Assembly: GCF_006716265.1 (NCBI RefSeq)
Contig: NZ_VFOS01000003.1
Span: forward strand, 177,495 to 241,494
DNA: 64,000 nucleotides
Reading direction: 5' to 3'
Source: Rarobacter faecitabidus
GTDB taxonomy: Bacteria; Actinomycetota; Actinomycetes; Actinomycetales; Cellulomonadaceae
Part shown: piece after piece, positions 36,545 through 47,200 of the stretch
Numbering within the stretch: position 1 is the first letter of the stretch
Layout of the letters: each line of letters starts with the position of its first letter
Program-made: the position numbers and the translations under genes
Notes under the pieces: model-generated
Database searches by the model: none
What the model saw: only the letters and a program-made list of their open reading frames with translations
Told to the model about the DNA's origin: nothing

Positions 36545-38763
36545 GGGTACGTTCACCGCTGACCGAACTCGAGATCGCACCGGGCCAGACCGCCCAGATC
36601 ACGCTCGAGGTCGTGAACACGTCCGACGTGATCGAGTCCGCCACGGTCGCCGTGCTCGGCATCGACGCTGCCACCATCACCTCGCAGCCGTCCGCACTGG
36701 CGCTCTTCCCCGAGGCCGCAGGGGAGCTGACGGTGAGCGTAACCCTGCCGGAGGCATTCCCGGCGGGCAATTATCCGCTGTCGCTCGTGGTGAGCGGTAC
36801 GAGCGAGAACGCACGCAAGGGGCACCACCAACTCGAACTCACGGTGCCGCGGCGTCCCGCGCTGCGCCTCACGGCCAGCCCATCGGTTGTCCGGGCCCGA
36901 CGGAAGGCATCGTTCCCGGTCGTGGTCCACAACGATGGCAACGTCGTCCTCGAGACGGCGCTGCGCGCGAGCGACGCGGACCGGCGCCTGCGCACGCAGA
37001 TCGTGCCGTCGACGATCACGGTGCCCCCCGGATCGTCGGCGCAGGTCACGGCGGTCGTTCGCGGTCCCCGCCAACTCGTGGGCGCCGACCGCGAACGACC
37101 GCTGACGCTACACGCCTACGGTGTCGACTCGACGGCGGAGATCACCCTCACGCTCCAGCAGCGATCGACGTTCTCCCGCGGCCTGCTGACCGCGTTGACG
37201 CTGCTGGGCATCATGGCACTGTGGGTTGTCGCCTTCATCATCGGAATCCGCTTCGTCCTCGGCGGCGATCCGTTCGCCAAGGTGGCGCCGGCCTCGTTCT
37301 TCGCGGGCCAGACGGTGACCGGCGCGGGCGACGCTGCGAGCGGCGCGGCACCCGATGGCGCGCTCGCCAAGGATGGGGCGGTGCCCGCCGCCGTAGGCGC
37401 GACGATCTCCGGTTCGGTCACCTCCATCTGGGATGGTTCGGGCGTCTCACGACTCACCGTCGACGTGCTCCGAAGCGGCCGGAAGGGCCTGCAGGTCGTC
37501 GCCTCGACAGCCACGCTCGGCGACGGAACTTACTCGGTCGCCGGGCTGTTCCCGGGCAACTACCTCGTGCGGGTCACCGGCGTCGGGTACGACACGGTCT
37601 GGTATCCAAGCGGTTCGAACCTCGAATCGGCGGATGCCGTCGCGGCCGTTTCCCAGAAGACGATGGAGAACGTCGACCTGCAGGTCGAGGGCACGCCCTC
37701 GACGCTGCGCGGCAAGGTGCTCACCGGAACCTCCGAAGCCACGACGCCGATCACCGTCACCGCCACCCCCAGTTGGTCCGCGGGGACCTCGTCCGCCGCG
37801 CGCACCACGACCGCCGACGGCGACGGCAACTACGAATTCACCGACCTGCCGTCGCCCGCCAGCTATCAACTCTCGTTCGCCGCCGAGGGCTTCCGCACCA
37901 CATCGAGCACTGAACGGGTGCTCGGCGGGCAGGACCGGTATGCGCTCGACGTCACGCTGGGAGCGGGTACCGGCTCCATCAGCGGCATCGTCACGGACGG
38001 CACGGACCCCATCGGGGCGGTCACCGTGAGCACCACCGTGGCGGATGAAACCCTCACCGTGGGCACGCCGACGATCGGCCTGGTCGGCAGCTTCACCTTC
38101 AGCAATCTACCCACCCCCGCCACATACGTCCTGACGTTCACCAAAGACGGCTACACCACGCGATCCACAGTGGTGGACCTCGAAGCGGGCCAGTCGCTCA
38201 CCGATCTCGAGGTTCAGCTGGCGGGCGGCGCCGGGACCGTGACGGGCAAGGTGACTGCACCCGGGGGCGCGGGCGTGGGCGACGTCACCGTGAGCGTGGG
38301 CGGGTCCGCCACGCCCATCACGACCACCACACTGACAGGTTCGAACGCCGGCGCGTTCACCCTGACAGGACTGGTCACCCCCGGGCAGTACACCATCACG
38401 TTCCTCGCTGACGGATACCTGCCCGCGAGCGTACCGGTGACGCTCACTGTGGACGAGCCCTCCACCACCATTCCCGTTCGGCTCTCCAGGAGCCTGGGCA
38501 CCATCGCGGGACGGGTCACCGCCAGTGGCACCGGCAAGGCCGGGGTGACCGTCCAGATCACCGACGGCGAGGCGGTGCGCACCACGACGTCCACGGCATC
38601 GGGAGACTACGGGCGCGGAACGTACTCGTTCGACGACCTGCCGGCCGGGATCTACACCGTGACGGCCCGCACCGACGGCGGCCGCGTCATCGCCACGACC
38701 GTCGTCACGCTGGCCGCCGGCACCACCGAGCGGTCCGATCTGCCCATCACCGAGGGGAGCTGA
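36541..38763 (+). CDS. Single-pass membrane protein with carboxypeptidase-regulatory-like domains, paralogue 1
   Basis: This 740-residue protein has no signal peptide. Residues 1-213 form two beta-sandwich domains of the NEW3/CARDB sort (ELEIAPGQTAQITLEVVNTS). A membrane segment lies at 214-240 (LLTALTLLGIMALWVVAFII), preceded by Arg, so the N-terminus should be inside. The rest is about five outside carboxypeptidase-regulatory-like modules, each with a YTITFLADGYLPAS-like turn; the first contains GYDTVWYP, shared with paralogue 2. The ATG overlaps the stop of the cap-protein gene. The layout suggests a link between a cytoplasmic injection particle and the envelope. Confidence 0.85.
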   Translation: MRVRSPLTELEIAPGQTAQITLEVVNTSDVIESATVAVLGIDAATITSQPSALALFPEAAGELTVSVTLPEAFPAGNYPLSLVVSGTSENARKGHHQLELTVPRRPALRLTASPSVVRARRKASFPVVVHNDGNVVLETALRASDADRRLRTQIVPSTITVPPGSSAQVTAVVRGPRQLVGADRERPLTLHAYGVDSTAEITLTLQQRSTFSRGLLTALTLLGIMALWVVAFIIGIRFVLGGDPFAKVAPASFFAGQTVTGAGDAASGAAPDGALAKDGAVPAAVGATISGSVTSIWDGSGVSRLTVDVLRSGRKGLQVVASTATLGDGTYSVAGLFPGNYLVRVTGVGYDTVWYPSGSNLESADAVAAVSQKTMENVDLQVEGTPSTLRGKVLTGTSEATTPITVTATPSWSAGTSSAARTTTADGDGNYEFTDLPSPASYQLSFAAEGFRTTSSTERVLGGQDRYALDVTLGAGTGSISGIVTDGTDPIGAVTVSTTVADETLTVGTPTIGLVGSFTFSNLPTPATYVLTFTKDGYTTRSTVVDLEAGQSLTDLEVQLAGGAGTVTGKVTAPGGAGVGDVTVSVGGSATPITTTTLTGSNAGAFTLTGLVTPGQYTITFLADGYLPASVPVTLTVDEPSTTIPVRLSRSLGTIAGRVTASGTGKAGVTVQITDGEAVRTTTSTASGDYGRGTYSFDDLPAGIYTVTARTDGGRVIATTVVTLAAGTTERSDLPITEGS

Positions 38764-38764
38764 C

Positions 38765-41278
38765 GTGCATATCGACGTGTCCCCCCGCGCCCTGGACATC
38801 CATCCGCCGCAGTCCGCGCTCATCGCCGTAACGCTGACGAATACGAGCGACGTGATCATCGGTGCCCGGCTGCGAGTGCTCGGTGCCGACTCGAAGTGGA
38901 TCACGATCGACGACGCCGAGCCGCGGCTGTTCCCCGGCGAGACCTCTCTCGTGACGATCGAGGTCACCGTCCCTCCCGAGCTCCCTGCAGGTACTCGAAC
39001 GCTCGCCATCCAGGTGCAGGACGTGGCCGATCCGGCGAGCATCGAAATCGCCGAGGTCGCGCTCAATGTGCCCGCTGATCCCCGACTGACCCTCACGGTC
39101 GATCCGCCTCACGTGACGGCGGGCAAGCGCGCCCAATACACCGCAATCGTGGCCAACACGGGCAACGCGACGCAGAACGTGTCGATGACCGCGACCGACC
39201 CGAAGGCGAAAACGACGTTCAGGTTCACGCCGTCGTCCTTCATCCTCGAACCGGGCGGCTCCATGCCCGTGGCCGTAGCGGCCCGCGCGAGACGACCGCT
39301 ATTCGGCGACGCCACGCTTCGCCCGTTCCAGGTGACAGCGTCCGGCACGCCGAGCGCTGCCACGCCCACTCCCCCCGCCACGGCCGTCTTCGTCCAGAAG
39401 TCGCTGATCTCCCGCGGGGCCATCACGCTCGTGGGCCTGTTGCTCGCGGTGAGCATCTTCGCGCTCGTCATCGTGATCGCACTGTCCTCGGTCGTGGACC
39501 GCTCCGCGGCCGACCGCAATCTCGCGCTCACCGTTGCGCAGGCCAGGGAGGCGGGTGCCGCGACCGGATCCAGCGGGCTGGGCGGCAAGGTGGTCGACCT
39601 CATGACCGGCTCCTTCGTGTCCTCCGTCGCCGTCGCGGCGTTCCCGGCGGACGACGCCTCCAACCCGATCGCCACGACCGCCTCCGGAGACGACGGCTCC
39701 TTCGCCATTTCCGGACTGCCCGCGGGCGACTACCTCGTGCGGGTCCAGGGCGGCGGTTACGACGAGGTGTGGTATCCAGCGGCGGCGAGTCCAGGGGACG
39801 CGCAGACCGTGACGCTGGCCAACGATCAGCGCGTCGCGGACCTGACCGTGGTGGTCGGCGGAACCCCGGCGAGCCTGGCCGGGGAGGTGAGCGGGGACGA
39901 CGTGGCGGGAGCGACCCTCACGATCCAGTTGCCGCTCGACGCGGGAATTCTCGCCGACGCGGGTATGTCAGACACCTCGACCGGTGACTCCGCCGTGCCC
40001 GCCGGCGCGGTCGTCACAACCGCGCCGATCGGCTCGGACAGCACGTTCGAGGTCACGAACCTCCCCTCGCCGGCCATCTACGACCTCATCATCTCGAAGC
40101 CCGGCCTCGCATCCACCGTTCAGCGACTCGACGTCGCAGCCGGGGAGAACAGGACCGGCATCAAGCTGTCGCTGCTCGCAGGCGACGGCATCATCGAGGG
40201 AACCGTGAGCGGGGACAAGGGCCCCATCGGGGAGGCGACCATCGTCGCCTCGTCCTCCGACGTGACAGTACGCACCGTGTCCCTGACCGAGGGCGACGTC
40301 GGCTCGTTCGTACTGCGCGGCTTACCCACCCCCGGCAACTACACCATCACCGTCGCGGCGGACGGCTACTCATCCGCGACCCTCGCGCTCTCCCTCACCC
40401 AGGGACAGCATCTCGAGGGCGTGTCCGCCGTGCTCGGCACGGCCACCGGCTCGCTCTCGGGCCTGGTGAGCGTCGACTCCGGCTCCGCAGCCGGCGTCGA
40501 GGTCATCGTCACCGATGGCGCCACCACGTTGCGCAGCGTGACCCAGTCAACGTCGCCCGTCGGCGCCTGGCGCGTCACTGGCCTGCGCATACCGGCTACC
40601 TACACCGTGACGTTCACGAAGCAGGGCCTGACCAGCCAGGTAGTATCGGTACGGATCGACGGATTCGGGCGAGTCACCCAGGGCGCGACAAGCGCCACCA
40701 CCGTCAACGCGACCATGGGATCGGCAACCGCGTCGCTCAAGGGAACAGTAAGCCAGCGCAGCGGTCAAAGCGCCGCCCAGCCAGTCGGCAACGTCACGAT
40801 CACCCTCAGTTCCGGTGACACGCAACGAGTCGTGACGTCCGCATCCTCCCCCTCGACGAAGATCGGCCAATACCTCATAACTGGGCTGCGGCCGGGCACC
40901 TACACTGTAACGTTCGCACGTCAGGGCACCACCCCCACATCGGCGATCATCACGCTCACAGCCGGCGAGACCGAGGAGTTCAGCCCCGTACTCGTCGCCC
41001 CGGCATCCATCTCGGGCACCGTCACGCACTCACTCACCGGCGATCCGGCCCCCGGCCTGACCGTCAACCTCTACCTCGCGTCCCAATACGGCACCGCCGC
41101 AGATCCAGTCGCGGTCGCGGTGACCGATTCCTCCGGCTCCTACGCGTTCAACGAAGTCGACGCGCCGGAACACTACATCGTCGAAGTTCGCACAGCACCC
41201 GGCTCCACCGTCGTGGCGACATCTCCCCCGATCTCGCTCGCGGCCTCGGACGTCCGTCAGTTCAACGCGAATATCTGA
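38765..41278 (+). CDS. Single-pass membrane protein with carboxypeptidase-regulatory-like domains, paralogue 2
   Basis: This 837-residue protein has the same plan as paralogue 1: two N-terminal beta domains (SALIAVTLTNTSDVIIGARL and DPPHVTAGKRAQYTAIVANT), a membrane segment at about 217-243 (ITLVGLLLAVSIFALVIVIA), then outside modules beginning with GGKVVDLMTGSFVSSVAVAA and containing GYDEVWYP. At least six repeat modules follow. The GTG start follows GAGGGGAG and lies one base after the preceding stop. It is more closely related to paralogue 1 than to paralogue 3 in the membrane-proximal module. The function is inferred only from context and topology. Confidence 0.85.
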   Translation: MHIDVSPRALDIHPPQSALIAVTLTNTSDVIIGARLRVLGADSKWITIDDAEPRLFPGETSLVTIEVTVPPELPAGTRTLAIQVQDVADPASIEIAEVALNVPADPRLTLTVDPPHVTAGKRAQYTAIVANTGNATQNVSMTATDPKAKTTFRFTPSSFILEPGGSMPVAVAARARRPLFGDATLRPFQVTASGTPSAATPTPPATAVFVQKSLISRGAITLVGLLLAVSIFALVIVIALSSVVDRSAADRNLALTVAQAREAGAATGSSGLGGKVVDLMTGSFVSSVAVAAFPADDASNPIATTASGDDGSFAISGLPAGDYLVRVQGGGYDEVWYPAAASPGDAQTVTLANDQRVADLTVVVGGTPASLAGEVSGDDVAGATLTIQLPLDAGILADAGMSDTSTGDSAVPAGAVVTTAPIGSDSTFEVTNLPSPAIYDLIISKPGLASTVQRLDVAAGENRTGIKLSLLAGDGIIEGTVSGDKGPIGEATIVASSSDVTVRTVSLTEGDVGSFVLRGLPTPGNYTITVAADGYSSATLALSLTQGQHLEGVSAVLGTATGSLSGLVSVDSGSAAGVEVIVTDGATTLRSVTQSTSPVGAWRVTGLRIPATYTVTFTKQGLTSQVVSVRIDGFGRVTQGATSATTVNATMGSATASLKGTVSQRSGQSAAQPVGNVTITLSSGDTQRVVTSASSPSTKIGQYLITGLRPGTYTVTFARQGTTPTSAIITLTAGETEEFSPVLVAPASISGTVTHSLTGDPAPGLTVNLYLASQYGTAADPVAVAVTDSSGSYAFNEVDAPEHYIVEVRTAPGSTVVATSPPISLAASDVRQFNANI

Positions 41279-41290
41279 CAGGAGCACGCC

Positions 41291-44200
41291 ATGTCCGATC
41301 GACCAGAACGCTCAGGTTCGCAGGCACCCACCGTCGCCGCCCGCGCCGTCGCACCCGCCTCGGCGCACGATCCCGCGAGGCTCCACGTCCACGTTCGCAA
41401 CGTCTCGGAAGCGCCGCAGGACTTCATCGTGTCCATCCGCGGGCTCGAATCGTCCTGGGTGCCCGGACCGGTCGTGGCCGCAGCAATACCTCCTGGCGCG
41501 ACGTGCACGCTCGAACTGCCGATCTCGCCACCGAACGGCACGCCCCCCGGCGACTACCCCTACCTGATCGAGGTCGAGGCAAAGACGACGACGGAAGCCT
41601 CGTCCACGATCGCCCGCACCGTGCTCGAATCCGCGTGGACCATCGAGGCCCACAGCGAGATAGTGCTCAGCGTGGAGCCCGCGGACACCCGCTCGCTCGC
41701 CGCAAAGAAGGTGCGCGTACAACTCGCGAACGCGAGTGGGGCCGAGCGCGAAGTGACGCTCAACGTCACCTCCGAGCGCGGACTGCGCGTCACGCTCGGC
41801 AGTAAGAAGGTGCGCGTGGGACCCCACCAGAGCACGACCGTCCCCGCGCGGCTTCGCGGCGGTCGGCCGCAGCTGTTCCACAACTCCCCGCGGCGCAGTT
41901 ACACCGTCGTAGCCACCGGCAACCAGGTGCCGACCCGCTTCCAGGGCACGCACCAGTCCCGCGCGCTGCTCCCCAGCGGGGTGATGCGCGCGGTCGCGCT
42001 CGTTGCGGTGCTGGCGGTGTGGGCCGTGGGAGCCATCACGGCGCTCCCGTGGCTCGCCGATCGATTCGATGCCGACAAGAAGGCGGACGTCGCAATATCA
42101 ACGCAGGCGCCCGAGCAGAGCGGGGATGCCACAGACGACCCCGCAGCACCCGGCGATGCCGGCGATGCCGGCGGCCAGGATGCGGGTGGCTCCGAGGATG
42201 ATTCCGCCGATTCGGATAAGCCGGGCAAGGCAACTGCCGACGCGGCCTCGGATCAGGTGAGGATCTCGGGCGCCGTCCTCGGCAACGCCCCGAGCGGTGT
42301 CACGGTCCGCATCGAACCGGCGTCCTCCATCGCGGGAGTCAGCGGGTCGACTGGCGCGGACGGCGGACCGACGAGTTCCGCCATCGCGAGCCTGCGCCAC
42401 GTGCTATCGGGTGGCGACCAGGCCACCGCGCCGCTGGTGGCCGCGGGCAGAGCGTGGACCAAGGTGGGCGAGACGCTCGCCGATAACCTGATCGGCGCGA
42501 CGGAGCCCTCGTCCTCGAAAGAGGCGGGCAAGGTGTCGCGCGAGTCGCTCCCGATACAGTCGACCACGACCCCCGAGGAGACGCGTAGCACGACGACGTC
42601 CGCCGACGGGACGTGGGCGTTCGCGGGCGTGAACTCGACCGCACGCTACCTGGTGACCCTGTCCAAGCCAGGGTTCCAGACAGCGCGCTACTTCGTCACC
42701 GGCGCCGAGGCCGCCGCGGTGCCGCTCGAAGTCGAACTCGAGTCGGGGCGCGGCACGGTGTCCGGCACCGTGACCGGGCCGAAGGGCAAGGTCGGCGGCG
42801 CCTCGATCACGCTGACGGACGGGACCACGACGCTGTCCACGCGCACGGCAACCCGAGGCGATGTGGGCAGCTGGTCCGTCTCCGGACTCTCGACCCCATC
42901 GACCTACCTGATCACGGCGGCTGGGGAAGGGCTGGGCGCGCAATCGCGCCTCGTGGACGTGGGCGCGGACGCCGACATGACGATAGACATGAGCCTCAAA
43001 CAAGGAGTGGCCTCGCTGACCGGCACCGTCTCGGGCAGCAACTCCCTGGGGACCTACTCGCCCCTCGGCGCCATATCGGTCGTCGCCACCGACGGCGACG
43101 TCACGCGCAACGCCACGACCGTAACCTCGGGGAAGTCGGCCGGCGCGTTCATCCTCCCCGATCTTCCCGTGCCCGGCACCTACACCGTGACCGTCAGCGG
43201 CGAGGGCTACCTGACACAGGTACGCACGGTGAAGCTCACGACCAAGAACTCGCCCACGAGCCTCAACCTGCAACTCGGCAAGACTGGCGGCGGGATCGTC
43301 GGCACCGTGAAGGACGAGGACGGAACCGGGCTCACCGGAGCGGGCATGGTCCTCACCTCCGAGGACAACGTCTACAAGACCATGAGCGCCTCCGATGGCA
43401 ACGGCGGTTTCCGGTTCGATGGCGTCGTCGCCGGCACCTACGTCCTGTCCGGCCAGATTTTCGGCCACGAGACCGCCTTCGCGCAGGTCCGGATACGCGA
43501 CGGCCGGACCGCGAGCGCTGACCTGATCCTGACGTCCATCGACGGCAACGGCCTGACCGAGACCTCCCGGATCCGCGGGCGAGCCGTGGACGCCACCACC
43601 GGTGCATCGATCACCTGCCCGCACATCACGGCAAGCGAGGTGTGCGCCGTGACGATCTCGACGAACGTGACCCGCCGGAACGGCACCGTGGAGACCGTGA
43701 CCGCGACGCAGCAGCCGGACGCGCAGTACACCCTGCCCGGCACGGGAGGCCTGCTACCGGGCAGTTACAAGCTGACCTTCACCGCTCCCGGATACGAGCC
43801 CGCGACGGTGACGGTCGAGGTCGCGATGGACCGCGTCGTCGAAGCCGCCACCGCCGCCCTGTACCCATCGCCGTCGATCAGCGGCAACGTGCTGACCCGC
43901 GTCGGCGCGCTGCCGGCCGGCACGTGCGTCGTCGCGACCATCCAGGGGTCGACAGCGCCGACGACGTATCCCTGCCAGACCGCCCCGGACGGCAGCTGTC
44001 AGGTGACGGGAGCCCCGACCGGGATGTACTGCGGATTCGCCGACACGACCTCGATGGGCTCCTATCAGATCAATCGCCTGCCATCGGGCACCTACCAGGC
44101 CCGCACGTATGTTCCCTCCGGCACCGAGTACCTGGCGGATTCGCTTGGGGTCACCGTGTCGCTGCAGGGCGGTGACGCCAAGCGATACGACGCGACCCTC

Positions 44201-47200
44201 GACCGCCTCGGCCGGCTCGCCGTGACGGCGCTTCGCTCAACGGGTACCGGTAGCCTGGTCGCCGGAGACTCCGCCTTCATCGAAGCGATCGGCTCGGGTC
44301 CGAATCAGACCGCATCCGGCTCCGCCAACGCCTCGGGCTACCTGATGCTGACCAAGCTGCCGGAGAGCACGTACACGATCACCGCTCGCGACGCGACCAA
44401 CCCCAACCTGACCGGTGAGGTCACCGGATTGACCGTCGGACTGAACCAGGAGATCTCCGTCCAGCTCGTCATCACGTCGGGCGTGGCGAACCTCACCTCG
44501 CACGTGGTAACGCAGCTCGAGGCCGCGGGCTCCCAAGATGTGAAGGACGCAGCCGTCACCGTTACCGGCGTCGTCCGCTACAACGGCGTAGTACCCATCC
44601 GCGAGACGGCGACCATCACGGCCACGGACGACTTCGGCATGTTCCAGATCTGCACCTCGCTGCCATGCTCGACTAGCGACTCCGTCGCCTACCTGCCCCT
44701 CATCGAGGGACAGGTCGACATCGAGGTGACGCACGATGACTACGTCACCTTCAGCCGCAACAACGTGCCGACGACTGACCTGCAGACCATCACGCTCGAG
44801 CCGCGAGGCGTGCCGTTCGTCGGCACCATCGCCTTGAATGGTGTGACAACAGGGCTCGGACAGCTCTACCAGAACGTGGGTTTCACAGTGCTGTCGGCAC
44901 CGCCCGGCACCGGTGCGCTGTCGCTGACTGCGAACTCGTCCGGCCGCGTGTTCTGGTCCGACTCCCAGCAGAGCGTGGACCCCGCCGGTGGTCGGTACCT
45001 TCGCCCCGGCACCTACCGGGTCCAGGCGTCGCTCGCCGGATTCGACCCCGATCTGGTGACCTTTACCGTGGAACCGGGCGACGCGTCCGCCGCCGCGACC
45101 TTCTCGCTGAACAAGTACGGCGAACTGCGGGTCTACGCCATGGCACCCACCCAGTCGAGCGGGCCCGTCGCGGTTGAGGGACCAACGATGGAGATCCGGC
45201 TCACGGACGGCACGACGCGTGTCCTCGACGCCCCGCCGACGCGCACCTACGTGGACTTCGGGTCGTTGCCGTCCGGCACCTACCAGGTCACCGCCTGGTT
45301 GCCCGGCTTCGCCGAGACCACGAGGAACATCACCGTGGACCCCGGCCAGCAAGTCTCCTCGGATCCGACGCTCTCACCGCAGATAGTCCTCACCCCGCTG
45401 AGCGCCATCACCGGCACGGTCTACAGCGAATTCGGCGCGAACTGGCGGGTCGCTCTCGGCGGCGCGACAGTGCGCGCCTCGCTGGGATCGGCCGATCCGT
45501 TCACCACCACGACGGCCTCGGACGGCTCCTATCGCATCACCGGCTCCAAGGTGCGCGAGGGCCTGGGCAACGGCACCTGGAGCGTGACGACGTCCGCCCC
45601 CAAACACACGACGATCGGCGTGGGCCAGGGCACGCCCTCGACCCGATCGATCGCACTGACGGCACCCGCATACCCGCAAAACACCCCCGTCCCCGATCTG
45701 GCGCTACGCCCCGAGAACGGGTCGCTGCGCGTGGTCGTGGTCGATCCCGACACCAATGAGCCGATTCAGGGCTACAACCTCAACGTGACCCTCGACTACA
45801 ACGACGGCATCAACACCGTCTCGCCGCCGTCGTCGGCGTGCACGGGGAACAACGTCGGGTACTGCTTCAACGACGTGCTGCCGCTGACCTACACGCTGAC
45901 GATCAACGGCGGCGGCTACGCGCCGCTGGTCACCGTCGTCACAGTCGAATCGGGGGTCACCAAGCCGATCAACATCGCGATGACCAGCCCTGGCGGTTCC
46001 CTGCAGGGGACGGTCACTCTCCAGGTCGGCGCGCAGACCACGGTGGTGGACGGCGCGACCGTCGAGTTGCGCAGCGCCGCCACGGGACAGGCGCTGATCG
46101 ACAGCACGACCACGAACCCGGGCGGAAATTACCACTTCGACAACGTCTCGGCCGGGAGCTACATCCTGCGCGCGACGTACGAGGCCGATCCCGGCAACGC
46201 CGCATCCCAACTCGTCGCGGAGCGCACGATCGTCGTCGGAATCGCCCAGTCGCTCATCATCGACCTGAGCCTCGTCCAGCCGACTGCCGCCATAACCGTG
46301 CAGCTCACCTCGACGCAGGGATTCGACCTCACCGGCGCGCTCGTGTCGTTGCATTCGACCACCGCCGACCTGACGGCGCAGCCCGCCGTCCGCGTGAGCC
46401 CGGGCAGCAACGTCTACCAGACCGTGTTCGCGCAGGTCCCGTACGGCTCCTGGCTCGCGCGCGTGAGCGGCCCGACCGGGCACCTGGGCACGCACACATC
46501 GAACCAGGTGAATGTGGGTTCGACTCAGCCGACCGCGACGATCTCCATGAACGTCTCCGAGACGCGCCTGCAACTGATCGGCGCAGCGGAATCCGGGCTG
46601 AACAACCCGCCCTCAACGATCACCGCCTCGCTCACTGGACTATCACAGGTCACGGTTCCCGTCGGCGATTCAGCAGTGGTGTTCGTCCCGCAGGGCACGA
46701 ACCGCACGGTGACCGGCGCGGCCGGAAACTGGCGGATCGATGTCACCGGCGGCAGCGTCAGCGGAACCACCTCGACTCACACGACGACCCTGACAATCAA
46801 GCGGCATGCGGTCACGCTGAGCCTCGACGCCCCGTCCCCCTCATCGGTGAATGTGGACAGCAACGTGACGTTCTCCTACGAGATCACGGCCCCCACGGCC
46901 GCCGGTTCCACGGTGGTGGGCGGCAGCGTGGAACTCTACCGCGGCGGGGCTCTAGTGACGTCGCAGGCCGTACCAACCAGCGGCCACACAGGACAGTTCA
47001 CCTGGACTGCGGCGCTTCCGACCGGCAGCGCAACGTTCGAGGTGCGGTATACCGGAGCGGACGAGTTCTCCTCCCAGACATCGAACACCAGGACAGTGAC
47101 GGTCACGCAGAAGCCCACGTCGATCACGATCTCCTCCTCGAGTGCCGGCAACGTCAGCGCGACGCTCTCGCCTGCGGCCGCCGCCGGGCCGATCGGGTCC